A stretch of 64,000 nucleotides of DNA from an uncultured bacterium (GTDB lineage Bacteria; Verrucomicrobiota; Verrucomicrobiia; CAIQCK01), in the NCBI GenBank assembly GCA_903870275.1, contig CAIQCK010000045.1, positions 1 to 64,000 on the forward strand, read 5' to 3'. Of the stretch, positions 1-9,910 are shown piece by piece (positions within the stretch are counted from its first letter, which is position 1; each line of letters starts with the position of its first letter). The notes under the pieces are model-generated. The model made no database searches. It was not told the origin of the DNA and was given only the letters and a program-made list of their open reading frames with translations. Both the position numbers and the translations under genes were made by a program.

Positions 1-61
1 CGGCCTCCCTCCGTCCCGCACCCCCAGCCGGGCTGAAGAGGGTCGCAGACAACAAGCAACG

Positions 62-115
62 AAGGGGACATTCTCTCGTGAGTTAACAAGGGGACATTTC
101 TAAAGAGTTTTGACA
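62..115. mobile_element. Possible insertion-sequence end (IS21/IS481-type terminal direct repeats)
   Basis: aaggggacattctctcgtgagttaaca followed by aaggggacatttctaaagagttttgaca: two imperfect copies of about 27 bp in tandem. Confidence 0.35.
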
Positions 116-185
116 GCCGGGGAAAGTCGGGAAAGTGAAGAACGAAGAATGAAGAGTGGGGACGATGCAGCGAAAGTTTCCCTCG

Positions 186-1808
186 TCACTTTTCACTCTT
201 CACATCTTTTTCCGCCGCCGGCTTTGGCAGAGCGGCCTCGGCGATGATTTCATACCACGCGGCATTCAATTCCGGCTGGAGCCGGAAGCCGCGCCCGGCC
301 AGCGGAACCTCCTTCAGCCGTCGACCGGTCAGATCAAGCGCGAAGACTTTCCGGTCGTGTTGGCTCGGCGCGAACCACCGCAGCGTGACCTCGCCGGCGA
401 CCGGCTCCAGCCGGGGCGCGTCCGACGGGTCGGCGCGGCCGGTGGCGGTAAGCAGGAGGCGCTGGCTTTTCGGCAGCGGCTCGCCGTCGAGGCTGGTGAG
501 GGCGACGGCGGCGAAGACGCCGTTGGTGAGCGTGAGCCGCAGGTCGCGCGTCTCGACGAACTCGTTTCCGAAAAACCCGATGACGGCCTGTGTGCGCGGC
601 GTGTCTATTTTCACCTGGCCGGCCTGCCAGTCGTGGACGATCTCGCCGGTGTCGGAGGTGCGCGGGTTGAGCGCGGCGACGCCGGCGAGTTCGGTGCCGC
701 CGAGGACCATCCATCCGAGCGTGTTGGTGGGCGCGACCTCGCAGGTGAACCGCGCCAGGCTGAGTCCGGCAGCGACGGCGAACGGCTCATCGTCGGCGCG
801 CCATGCGGCATTGGACGCGAGGCGGAACAGCATTTTGCTCTTTGCCGGCGTGGCGTCGCCGCGTTGAAACATCAACGCGCTCGCCGGCGCCCACACCCAC
901 GTCACGATGTCGAGCGGCGCGGCGTCCGAGCTCACGGCGTGCGCGTCGCAGGCGGCGCAGACGCCCGTCCAGCGTTGGAAGCCGGCGGTAGCGGCCGTCC
1001 AAAGCGGCAGCTCGGCGCGGAACGGATTCGCGGCGACGGCGTTCCACGCCCCGACCAGCCACGGCCGGTCTGCCGCCGCGCCGAAGCTCATCGTCCCGAA
1101 GACCGTCCGCGAGTTCTTCACCATTGGCACGCCGCGCCCCCACTCGGCGGTCTGTGAAAGAAAATCCGCTGCCTGCGCCGCGGCCACTTCCTGCGCGTTG
1201 TGCATCGGCCCGGCGCCAAGCGGCTGGCGCCATCCGCGCCGGCGCAGCGCCTCGGCGGCTGACGGCGGGCCGGCGAACTCCGCCAGCGCAACGCCGGCAT
1301 CTTCGCGCGGCGCGACATGAGTGAAGGCGTTGGTGCGCGCGATCTGGTCAGTGTCGCCGGCGAGCAACAAGTCGAGATAAATGCCGTTGCCGCGCAGATA
1401 ACCGGTGAACTGTTCGAACGCGACGGTTGCCGCCGAATCGCCCGCTGCGGGCAGGGGCAGGCGCACGAGGTTAAAACCCTGGCGGACAAGGCGTCTGGCA
1501 ACTTCGGCGGCGTTTTCGCCAACGGGCATCGGTCGGCCCGGCGGCCAGTTCAGTCCCCAGAAACGGACGGTCTGCCCATCCTCGAACTCAAATCGGTCTT
1601 GCGCCGTCTTCAGAAATCCGTGGATTCCCGCCGGCCGGCCCGCGCCGGTGGGCGGTTCCATCAACGCGCTGACATCGGCGGCGCTGCCCGGCTCGATCCG
1701 GAGAGCCGGCGGCAATTGAATGGTGAAATTGGCCGGCGGCGACTGGCCAAAAGCCGAAACCGCGCAGCCGAAGACCAACCACACGAGCCGATACGGGACG
1801 CGACGCAT
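186..1808 (-). CDS. Putative secreted GH5/cellulase-like protein with C-terminal beta domain (barrel looks incomplete)
   Basis: ORF 186..1940 (-); likely start at internal Met MRRVPYRLVWLVFGCAVSAFG (signal peptide) at 1808. Motifs VRFWGLNWPPGRPMPVGENAAEVARRLVRQGFNLVRLPL and DTGEIVHDWQAGQVKIDTPRTQAVIGFFG resemble family-5-like glycosidases. Confidence 0.65.
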   Translation of the reverse strand: MRRVPYRLVWLVFGCAVSAFGQSPPANFTIQLPPALRIEPGSAADVSALMEPPTGAGRPAGIHGFLKTAQDRFEFEDGQTVRFWGLNWPPGRPMPVGENAAEVARRLVRQGFNLVRLPLPAAGDSAATVAFEQFTGYLRGNGIYLDLLLAGDTDQIARTNAFTHVAPREDAGVALAEFAGPPSAAEALRRRGWRQPLGAGPMHNAQEVAAAQAADFLSQTAEWGRGVPMVKNSRTVFGTMSFGAAADRPWLVGAWNAVAANPFRAELPLWTAATAGFQRWTGVCAACDAHAVSSDAAPLDIVTWVWAPASALMFQRGDATPAKSKMLFRLASNAAWRADDEPFAVAAGLSLARFTCEVAPTNTLGWMVLGGTELAGVAALNPRTSDTGEIVHDWQAGQVKIDTPRTQAVIGFFGNEFVETRDLRLTLTNGVFAAVALTSLDGEPLPKSQRLLLTATGRADPSDAPRLEPVAGEVTLRWFAPSQHDRKVFALDLTGRRLKEVPLAGRGFRLQPELNAAWYEIIAEAALPKPAAEKDVKSEK

Positions 1809-1949
1809 GAGAGTTAAAGCATCATACCGAGCCTGCGGCGTCTGGCAAGGTGGGGTTTTGCCGAAGGCGGCGACGCTGCATTGCCACGGCGCATTCAGGC
1901 GTGACTTCGCCAAAACGGGGCCGCTAAGATTCGGCGTCACGGAACCGTC

Positions 1950-4900
1950 ATGAAAACACTTCGCTCGCTCCGCTCATTGTTTGGAATCGCCGCTCTTCTG
2001 GCCGCCGCCGCGCTGGCGACGGCGTTTACGCCGCCGCGCGACACGGCCGGGCCGCTCACCGTCAGCATCGCCGATCCCGGCGAAGTGAAGGCGTTGGAAA
2101 AATCCATCGCCGTTCCCGTCACGCTCACCAACGCCGCCGCCGAGCCGCTCTCCGGCGTCCTGCGCGTGTCGGTGACCGACGACTGGCGCGTCGAGGGCGA
2201 GCCGGCGAGGAAATTCACGCTCGAGCCAAAGTCCAAACAGACGCTGCCGTTCTCGGTCGTCGCCGGCGCGGGCACCTACGCGGCGCTTTATCCGGTCCAC
2301 GCGCGCGTCGAGTTTCGCGCGGCGAAAGGCAAGCCGCAGACCGCGCACGCCATCCTGATTTTGTCGGTGGCGCACGAGGCGCTGGCGACGGAGACGAAAG
2401 TGGCGGCGGCGGCGGTGGCGCGCGCGCCGCAACGAGGTCCGCTGAGTTTGCTCACTTTGAAAAATTCGCAGACGACCATCGCCGTCAACGGCAAGCCGCC
2501 GGTGGTTAAACCGGCCGGCTGGCACGGCAGCGACGCCGCCACCGGTTGCTCCGTGTCGCCCACCGAGGCGGACCGTGGCGAGATGCGGCGCGCGATCAAC
2601 GTGCATCCGCCGTATCGCAGCGGCTGGGGCGACACGCTGATGGATTTCCGCATCGCGTTGCCGAAGCAGAAGCCGATCTGGCTGGACTTCGCCACCGCCA
2701 TCCGCGACAGCGACGCGAAGCGCGAAGGCACGAGCGACGGTGTGGATTTTCGCGTGTTCGTCAGCGACGGCGGCGGCTACAAGCAGCTCTTCGCGCGCTT
2801 CTCCACCGCCAAACGCTGGGAGCCGGCGCACGTGGACCTTTCCGACTGCGCGGGCCGCGAGGTCACGCTGCGGCTCTTCACCGGTCCCGGCCCGGCGCAC
2901 AACACGTCGTGTGACTCGTCGTTTTGGGCCGAGCCGACGCTGTGGGTCGGCGCGCCACTCGCGGCGGAACCGGACGACCGGCGAGCGGCCCGACGCCAGG
3001 CGGCGGTGCGCGCGGCGAGGGCGGTATTGAACGGCGACACGCTGGACTGGGCATGGAAGCTGGCGAACGAGGCGGGCACGACCGGCGCCGCGGTTGTGCG
3101 CGGGCCGAACGGGCTGGCGGACGCCTTCATCGCGTTCGTGGACGACAAACGCGAACTGGTCTTCGACGGTTTCACGTTCGAGATTGGCGGCCAGCCGATC
3201 GCGACGAGCCGCGTTGGGCTGATCTGCGACCGTGTGGAGGAAAAGTTCGGCGGCGGCAGCGGCGTGCTCGACCATCATTTGTTGAATGGCGACCAGCCGG
3301 TGTGCGCGCGGGCCAAACTCTGGGCCGAGAAGGGCGCGCTTCGCGTGGCGTTCTCGATGCCGGGCGCGAAACGCGACCAGCGCGGCGAGCCGCGATTCAC
3401 TCAATTGATGCTCGGCCCGGCGTCGGAAAAGGCGCGGCGCGTGTATGCCGGCTTCGGCAACGTCATCCAGGATCCCGGCAAGTTCGACCTGCACGGCGGC
3501 GGCTTCACGCTCTCGACGCGGCACGTCGGCGCGGATTTTGCCGGCGGGTTGTCGTTGGTGCAGGCCGTGGACATCTTTCCCGACTCGTTCCGCGTGGACC
3601 CGGAGACGCGGCGTTGCTCGCTGGTGGCGCACCACGACGCGACGTTCTCGCTGGTGCCGTCGCTGCGCGGCGCGTTTGCGGCGGCGCGGGTGTATCGCGC
3701 CACCGCTGGTTTCAAGCCGGCCGGCGGCGTCGCGAAGCTCCAGGGCCGCATCTGCCTCGACCAGTGGGGCGGCGACTATCGCGAAGCCGCCGACGGCATC
3801 GAACAGGCTGCGCGCTACGGCATGACCGACGCGGTATTCGTCAAGCACGTCTGGCAGCGCTGGGGTTACGACTACCGGCTTCCGGACATTTATCCGCCAG
3901 CGGGAAACCAGGACGACTTCATGGCGATGGTCGCCGCGTGCAAACGCCACGGCATCCTGTTCTGCCCGCACGACAACTACATTGATTTCTATCCCGACGC
4001 CGACGGCTATTCCTACGACGACATCATCTTCAACAGCGACGGCACGCCGCAGAAGGCGTGGTTCAACAAGGGCCGCGACGCGCTGAGCTACCGCTGGCTG
4101 CCGACGGCGTTCCAGCCGTGGCTGGAGCGCAACCTGCGGCTGGTGAAAAAAGGGTTCGCGCCGACGAGCTGTTTCGTGGACGTCTTCTCGGCGATACCGC
4201 CGGTGGATTTCTACGATCGCTCGGGCCGTTTTTATCCGAAGACGATCTGCGCCGAGCGTTGGGGCGCGGCGTTCGACCGCATTCGCGCCGTGCTCGGCAA
4301 CCACGCGCCGACGATCAGCGAGGCGGGCCAGGACGGTCTCATCGGCCACCTCGACGCGGGCGAGAGTGACCACAGCGGGTGGATGCCGGGCCACCAGACG
4401 CATTTCAACTGGCGGATGGAAGCGGCCGACGCCGAGCGTGTGCCGTGGCACGACATGGCCAGCCACGGCGCGTTTGTGTTGCTCGCGGGCGGTCTGGGGC
4501 ATCGCTACTCCGGCGAGGCTGACGAGTTTCTCCACGGCTACGCCAGCGACGATTATCTGAGCAATACCGTGATCGGCGGCCGCAACCCGATGTGCGAAGG
4601 GCCGTTCTCGCGGCACGCGGTGATGACCTACTGGCTGCTGCATGATGTCTGCGCGGTGCTGGCGCGGCGCGAACTGCTGTCGCATGAGTTTGTGGGTGAC
4701 GACATCCACCGGCAGAGCGTGAAGTTTGCCGGTGGCGCAGTGGTCCAGTCCAACCGCGGCGCGAGCGACTGGCAGGCCAGCGGCGCGACGCTGCCGCGCT
4801 ACGGCTTCATCGCGCGCGCCGGTGACCGCGAGGCGGGCGTGACGCGGCGGGACGGCGTCATCGTCGGTTTCGCGCAAAAACCGGGCGAGCTGTTTGCCGA

Positions 4901-5666
4901 CGCGCGGCCCGACGCCACGGAGAACCCGGGCCGCGTGGAGCCGCGCGTGTCCGGCGTGGAGGACCTCGGCGACGGCAGGTTCCGGCTGCGCGCGGAGTGC
5001 GCCGTGAAGCTTGCCGTGCCGGAGGGTTATCGGCAGTTTGTCCATTTTTGCGATGAAAAACGCAGCTTCGCGGAGGGCATTGTGTTCCAGGGAAATTGGA
5101 AACTGAAAGCCTCGAAGCTGGCGACGCCGGGAACCTATGCCGCCGCCATCGAAAGCACCGTTCCTGAGTCGCTGAAGCTGCCGGCGACTCTCGCAGTTCG
5201 GTGCGGTTTCTATCATCCCGGAAAAGGCGGCAAGCGGCTGATGATGCTCGGGCCGGTGGACGGCTCCGGCCGCGCACGCTGCGGCAGGATCGAAATCAAG
5301 CGCGAAGGCGGACGCGTCATCGTCGCTTTCCAACCGGAGCCGGCCGACCCGGATGTCGCGGCGCGGGAGGAGCGCGTGAACAGCGCGGGCAAGGTCGTGG
5401 ACTTCGGCGCGGTGGCCACCAACGGCGCGTTCCGGCTGCGCCACGGCGGGGAAATGGAATTGACGCCGCTGCCGTCATCGCCGCCGTTCCAGGCGACGCT
5501 GCGGCTCGACCGGCTAGGCGCGGGCGGCAGGAAAGTGGAGCGCGTCGTAATGCTCGGCAACGACGGCAAGCCCTGCGGGGAACAGTCCTTCCACCAGGAC
5601 GGTGACGCGTTGCAACTCGCCCACGATGGCAAGGCGTCTGCCTACCGCGTTCAGTTCTCCAAGTAA
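1950..5666 (+). CDS. Large secreted protein, putative glycoside hydrolase (TIM-barrel, GH101/DUF5696-like) with NPCBM-like N-terminal region
   Basis: 1238-aa ORF with signal peptide (MKTLRSLRSLFGIAALLAAAALATA); barrel-like segment RICLDQWGGDYREAADGIEQAARYGMTDAVFVKHVWQRWGYDYRLPDIYPPAG...SCFVDVFSAIPPVDFYDRSG...ISEAGQDGLIGHLDAGESDHSGW. Confidence 0.65.
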   Translation: MKTLRSLRSLFGIAALLAAAALATAFTPPRDTAGPLTVSIADPGEVKALEKSIAVPVTLTNAAAEPLSGVLRVSVTDDWRVEGEPARKFTLEPKSKQTLPFSVVAGAGTYAALYPVHARVEFRAAKGKPQTAHAILILSVAHEALATETKVAAAAVARAPQRGPLSLLTLKNSQTTIAVNGKPPVVKPAGWHGSDAATGCSVSPTEADRGEMRRAINVHPPYRSGWGDTLMDFRIALPKQKPIWLDFATAIRDSDAKREGTSDGVDFRVFVSDGGGYKQLFARFSTAKRWEPAHVDLSDCAGREVTLRLFTGPGPAHNTSCDSSFWAEPTLWVGAPLAAEPDDRRAARRQAAVRAARAVLNGDTLDWAWKLANEAGTTGAAVVRGPNGLADAFIAFVDDKRELVFDGFTFEIGGQPIATSRVGLICDRVEEKFGGGSGVLDHHLLNGDQPVCARAKLWAEKGALRVAFSMPGAKRDQRGEPRFTQLMLGPASEKARRVYAGFGNVIQDPGKFDLHGGGFTLSTRHVGADFAGGLSLVQAVDIFPDSFRVDPETRRCSLVAHHDATFSLVPSLRGAFAAARVYRATAGFKPAGGVAKLQGRICLDQWGGDYREAADGIEQAARYGMTDAVFVKHVWQRWGYDYRLPDIYPPAGNQDDFMAMVAACKRHGILFCPHDNYIDFYPDADGYSYDDIIFNSDGTPQKAWFNKGRDALSYRWLPTAFQPWLERNLRLVKKGFAPTSCFVDVFSAIPPVDFYDRSGRFYPKTICAERWGAAFDRIRAVLGNHAPTISEAGQDGLIGHLDAGESDHSGWMPGHQTHFNWRMEAADAERVPWHDMASHGAFVLLAGGLGHRYSGEADEFLHGYASDDYLSNTVIGGRNPMCEGPFSRHAVMTYWLLHDVCAVLARRELLSHEFVGDDIHRQSVKFAGGAVVQSNRGASDWQASGATLPRYGFIARAGDREAGVTRRDGVIVGFAQKPGELFADARPDATENPGRVEPRVSGVEDLGDGRFRLRAECAVKLAVPEGYRQFVHFCDEKRSFAEGIVFQGNWKLKASKLATPGTYAAAIESTVPESLKLPATLAVRCGFYHPGKGGKRLMMLGPVDGSGRARCGRIEIKREGGRVIVAFQPEPADPDVAAREERVNSAGKVVDFGAVATNGAFRLRHGGEMELTPLPSSPPFQATLRLDRLGAGGRKVERVVMLGNDGKPCGEQSFHQDGDALQLAHDGKASAYRVQFSK

Positions 5667-5789
5667 GCGGGCAAGGTGGCGCAAGCTGGAAGATGGCGCG
5701 GTTTTTACCGCCCGGCTTTCGAGCTTGAGAATCGGTCGATTCGGGCGTTGATTAGCGGGCGCAAGGCGGCACGTGAAAACCAAACTCTT

Positions 5790-6572
5790 ATGAACCCCGT
5801 TGCTCTCATCACCGGCGCGTCGCGCGGCATCGGCCGCGGGATTGCCATCGAACTCGCGAAGATCGGCCACGATCTGGTCATCAACTACGCCGGCAACGCC
5901 GACGCGGCGCAGCGGACTCGGGACGACTGCCTGAAGCTTGGCGCGGGCAAGATCCGCACCGAGATTTGCCAGGCCGATGTCGGCGTCGCGGCGGACCGGC
6001 GGCGATTAATGGAGTTCACGCGGCAGACGTTTGGGCGGCTGGACCTGCTGGTAAACAATGCCGGTGTGGCGTCGCGCGGGCGGCTGGATCTGCTGGACGC
6101 GACGGAGGAAAATTTCGACTGGCTCATGGCCATCAATCTGAAGGGGCCGTTTTTCTTGTCGCAACTCGCGGCCCGGTGGATGATCGAGCAGAAGAAGGCG
6201 GGAGGCGACGGATACAAACCGAAGATCGTGACCGTCACGTCCATCTCCGCCTACGCGGCGTCGTCAAACCGGGGCGATTACTGTGTGTCGAAGGCCGGGC
6301 TGGCGATGATGACGAAACTTTTCGCAGCGCGGCTGGCGGAATACGGTATTCACGTTTTCGAAATCCGGCCCGGCGTCATCGCCACCGACATGACCGGGCC
6401 GGTGAAGGCGAAATACGACGCGTTGATCGCCGGCGGACTGACGCCGATCAACCGCTGGGGCCAGCCGGATGAGATCGGCCGCGCGGTGTCGGCGATTGCG
6501 CAGGACTGGCTGCCGTTCTCCACCGGCGAGGTCATCAACGTGGACGGAGGATTTCACCTGCGGACGGTGTGA
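5790..6572 (+). CDS. SDR-family oxidoreductase (3-oxoacyl-ACP reductase type)
   Basis: [17 protein letters not shown] Rossmann motif, NNAG, SxxxxxxxxxYxxxK region ([20 protein letters not shown]), C-terminal INVDGGFH. Start assigned at the ATG at 5790. Confidence 0.9.
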   Translation: MNPVALITGASRGIGRGIAIELAKIGHDLVINYAGNADAAQRTRDDCLKLGAGKIRTEICQADVGVAADRRRLMEFTRQTFGRLDLLVNNAGVASRGRLDLLDATEENFDWLMAINLKGPFFLSQLAARWMIEQKKAGGDGYKPKIVTVTSISAYAASSNRGDYCVSKAGLAMMTKLFAARLAEYGIHVFEIRPGVIATDMTGPVKAKYDALIAGGLTPINRWGQPDEIGRAVSAIAQDWLPFSTGEVINVDGGFHLRTV

Positions 6573-6591
6573 CGGCGCAAAGCCCGTCGAA

Positions 6592-8349
6592 ATGGCGATG
6601 AAGCCTTTTTGGTATTCGACCGATTGGTCCGAGCACGCGGCGCACCTGTGCGGAGCGGCCACGGCCAGCGTGGGGGCGCTGGCGCTGGCGGGATGGGTGA
6701 CGGGGTTGCGTGAGTTGGCCGCCATTAACGACACCTGGGTTCCCATGGCCCCGAATACGGCCGTGGCGCTTCTTCTGCTCGGCACGGCGCTGGCGCTGGC
6801 GCAGCACGAGGGCCGGCACACCGGCGCGATTGTCAAACTGTTGAGCGCGGTGGTTGGCGTCGTTGCCCTGGTGCGGCTCGGCGAGGTGGTCACGGGAGCG
6901 GACTGGGGAGTGGATCGCTGGATTTTTCAGGCGCCGGCGGAATATATACGGAAGATTCCGGTGGGGAAGACGGCGTTTGTGACGGCGCTGAGTCTTCTGT
7001 ATGCGAGCTCGGCGTTGTTTCTGACCGCTGCCAACCGTTGGCGGCTTTTGGCGGAGGTGCTGGGCATGGTGGTGGGGTTTATCGGGCTGGTGTTCTTCAT
7101 GGGCTACCTGTACCGGGCGCCGTTGCTCTACGAAACGTCCGCGATCCCGATGGCCATCACGACGGCCGCGGCCTTTTGTTTTCTCGGCGCGGGTACGCTG
7201 ATTTCCGTGGCGGGCCGCGATCTGTCCGCGCGCACGCGGGCGGCGCAGCAACTGCGGTTGCAGTCCGCCGCGTTGGAGGCGACAGCCGTCGCCATCCTGA
7301 TCACGGACCGGCGGGGCGTCATCATCTGGTGCAATCCGGCCTTCAGCCAGTTGACCGGCTACTCGGCGGCGGAAGCGATGGGGCAAACCCCGCGCATCCT
7401 GAAGTCGGGCAAACATGACGTGGCGTTCTACCGGCACCTTTGGAAACGGATTCTGGCGGGAAGAATCTGGCACGGCGAGATCGTCAACAAACGCAAGGAC
7501 GGCAGCCTCTACACGCAAGAGATCACCATCACCCCGGTGTGCGACGCGCGCGGCGAGATCACGCACTTCATCAGCATCGAGCAGGACATCACGAGGCGCA
7601 AGCACGCGGAAGAGGAGCTTCGCCGGGCCAAAGAAGCCGCCGAGGCGGCCAACCGCGCCAAGAGCCTCTTCCTGGCGAGCATGAGCCACGAATTGCGCAC
7701 GCCGCTGAATTCCGTGATCGGGTTTGCCAACGTCCTGTTGAAGAACAGGTCGGGCAAGCTCGACCCCGCCGACCTGGGCTTCGTGGAACGAATCGCGGCG
7801 AACGGCAAACACCTGCTGGGCATGATCAGCCAGGTGCTGGACCTTTCCGATGTCGAAACCCACAAGCTGCAATTGCAAATCAGCCCGGTGGCGTTGGAGC
7901 GATTGATTCCGGAGATCGTCGCCGGCTTCGCGTTTGAGCTTCACGACCGCCCGATTCGGTTGTTGACCGAGTTGCCCGGACGCATGGAGCCGTTGGAAAC
8001 CGACGCCGGAAGGCTGAAGCACGTGCTGGTCAACCTCATCGGCAACGCGCTGAAGTTCACCGAGCGGGGCAGTGTGACGGTACGGGTGGCGGTGGACGAA
8101 CAGTCCCGCCGGCCTGTGCGCATTGATGTCACCGACACGGGCATCGGCATCCCCGCCGACCAGCAAGCGGCGGTCTTCGACGCGTTCCAGCAGGCGGACG
8201 CCGGCATGACGCGCAAATACGACGGCGCCGGCCTTGGCCTTACGCTGGCCAAAGCGCTGTGCGATCTCATGGGCTACCGGATCGAGGTCCGCAGCGAGGT
8301 CGGCAAAGGCTCGACCTTCAGCGTGGTCCTGCCGGCCCGACAGGCGTGA
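6592..8349 (+). CDS. Membrane sensor histidine kinase with PAS domain
   Basis: N-terminal TM segments; PAS/PAC (LEATAVAILITDRRGVIIWCNPAFSQLTGYSAAEAMGQTPRIL...ITHFISIEQDIT); H-box SMSHELRTPLNSVIGF; N-box NLIGNALKFT; G-boxes DTGIGIP and GAGLGLTLAK. Confidence 0.92.
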   Translation: MAMKPFWYSTDWSEHAAHLCGAATASVGALALAGWVTGLRELAAINDTWVPMAPNTAVALLLLGTALALAQHEGRHTGAIVKLLSAVVGVVALVRLGEVVTGADWGVDRWIFQAPAEYIRKIPVGKTAFVTALSLLYASSALFLTAANRWRLLAEVLGMVVGFIGLVFFMGYLYRAPLLYETSAIPMAITTAAAFCFLGAGTLISVAGRDLSARTRAAQQLRLQSAALEATAVAILITDRRGVIIWCNPAFSQLTGYSAAEAMGQTPRILKSGKHDVAFYRHLWKRILAGRIWHGEIVNKRKDGSLYTQEITITPVCDARGEITHFISIEQDITRRKHAEEELRRAKEAAEAANRAKSLFLASMSHELRTPLNSVIGFANVLLKNRSGKLDPADLGFVERIAANGKHLLGMISQVLDLSDVETHKLQLQISPVALERLIPEIVAGFAFELHDRPIRLLTELPGRMEPLETDAGRLKHVLVNLIGNALKFTERGSVTVRVAVDEQSRRPVRIDVTDTGIGIPADQQAAVFDAFQQADAGMTRKYDGAGLGLTLAKALCDLMGYRIEVRSEVGKGSTFSVVLPARQA

Positions 8350-8466
8350 ACGGCGGCGCGACGGGCGTCACGTTCATGAGGCCGCCGAACGGGACAGAAC
8401 CGGAGCCAAAAGCAAAATGTTGACGCCTCCTTCCCCGCCAGCATAGCCTCGCCGCCGAGGTTTCTT

Positions 8467-9873
8467 ATGATCAAGATCAACCCTTCGCTCACCGCGAAAA
8501 CTCTCCAGCCGAAACTGGAACGGCTGTTCGATCTCTCCGGCCGGAAGATTCTCGCCATCGAGCGGTCGTGGAACCCGGCGGATGGCACGCCGGTGTTCAC
8601 CGTGCGCGGCCGTTACACCTCGCGTGGCTGGACGGAGTGGACGCAGGGTTTCCAGTTCGGCTCGGCGGTGTTGCAATACGATGCCACCGGCGAAAAACAG
8701 TTTCTCGGCCTCGGCCGCCGCGGGACCGTCGAGCGAATGGCCGCGCACGTCAGCCACATCGGCGTCCACGACCACGGCTTCAACAACGTCTCCACTTACG
8801 GCAACCTCCTGCGGCTCATGCGCGAGGGGCGGACGGATTTCAACGAGTGGGAAAAAAACTTCTACGAACTGGCGCTGAAGGTTTCCGGCGCCGTGCAGGC
8901 CGCGCGCTGGACCGGGATTCATCCGGCGAGCCGGACCCTGCTGCCGCAGCCGGCGGCGGGCGCGGCGCGGGAACGCGGTTTCATTCACACCTTTAACGGC
9001 CCGCACTCGCTGTTCGCGGATGCCATCCGCTCGTTGCGCGCGCTGGCGGTGTCGCACGAGCTGGGCCACGCGCTGATGGGCGAGGGCGACCGGAGGATTT
9101 CGCTGCTGGCGCGGCTGGTCGAGCATGCCGACACGACGGCCACGTTCAACGTCTATTACGGCGAGGGGCGCGACGCCTACGATGTGCGCGGCCGCGTGGC
9201 GCACGAGAGCATCTTCAACGTCACCGACGGCCATTACCGCTGCCCCAACTCGCAGCAAGGCTACTCGCCGTTCTCGACGTGGACGCGCGGGCTGGCGTGG
9301 ATCATCTGCGGCTACGCCGAACAACTGGAGTTTTTCAAGACGCTGGACGATGCGGAACTGAAACCGTTCGGCGGACGCAGGGCCGTCACCGGCATGTTGC
9401 TGCGCGTGGCCCGGGCCACGGCGGATTTCTACATCGAGAAAACGCCGGCCGACGGCGTGCCCTACTGGGACACCGGCGCGCCGGGCCTCGCCAAACTCGG
9501 CGACTATCTCAAGCGGCCCGCCGATCCGTTCAATGAACACGAGCCGGTGGACAGCTCCGCCGCTGCCATCGCTGCGCAGGGCCTTGTGCGCCTCGGCAAC
9601 TATCTCGGCGGCGCAAAAGGCAAACGCTATCTCCAGGCCGGTCTCACGACCGCCGACACGCTCTTCGCCGAGCCGTATCTTTCAACGAAGGCGGATCACC
9701 AGGGTCTGTTGCTGCACTCCATCTACCATCGCCCGAACGGTTGGGATTACACGCCGCCCGGCTCGAAGATTCCACGCGGCGAGTCCTCGATGTGGGGCGA
9801 TTACCACGCGCGCGAACTGGCGCTGTTGCTGCTGCGCGAGGCGAAGGGTCGGCCGTATTTGAAGTTTTTCTAA
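8467..9873 (+). CDS. Glycoside hydrolase family 88-like (unsaturated glucuronyl hydrolase-type) protein
   Basis: YTSRGWTEWTQGFQFG, HDHGF, HPASRTLLPQP, GYSPFSTWTRGLAWIICGYAEQLEFF, YWDTGAPGL...EPVDSSAAAIAAQGLVRLG; typical alpha6/alpha6-barrel GH88 pattern. Confidence 0.75.
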   Translation: MIKINPSLTAKTLQPKLERLFDLSGRKILAIERSWNPADGTPVFTVRGRYTSRGWTEWTQGFQFGSAVLQYDATGEKQFLGLGRRGTVERMAAHVSHIGVHDHGFNNVSTYGNLLRLMREGRTDFNEWEKNFYELALKVSGAVQAARWTGIHPASRTLLPQPAAGAARERGFIHTFNGPHSLFADAIRSLRALAVSHELGHALMGEGDRRISLLARLVEHADTTATFNVYYGEGRDAYDVRGRVAHESIFNVTDGHYRCPNSQQGYSPFSTWTRGLAWIICGYAEQLEFFKTLDDAELKPFGGRRAVTGMLLRVARATADFYIEKTPADGVPYWDTGAPGLAKLGDYLKRPADPFNEHEPVDSSAAAIAAQGLVRLGNYLGGAKGKRYLQAGLTTADTLFAEPYLSTKADHQGLLLHSIYHRPNGWDYTPPGSKIPRGESSMWGDYHARELALLLLREAKGRPYLKFF

Positions 9874-9910
9874 GTTGGAGCGATGCAGTTGCAGCCAATG
9901 CACCGAAGGC

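Noticed and set aside
1974-5444. 1156-aa minus-strand ORF antisense to the 1238-aa secreted protein
   Set aside because: Arg/His-rich translation with no domain or signal; typical GC-rich shadow ORF of a real gene.
6535-8166. 543-aa minus-strand ORF opposite the histidine kinase
   Set aside because: Shadow ORF; the plus strand shows clear PAS, HisKA and HATPase motifs.
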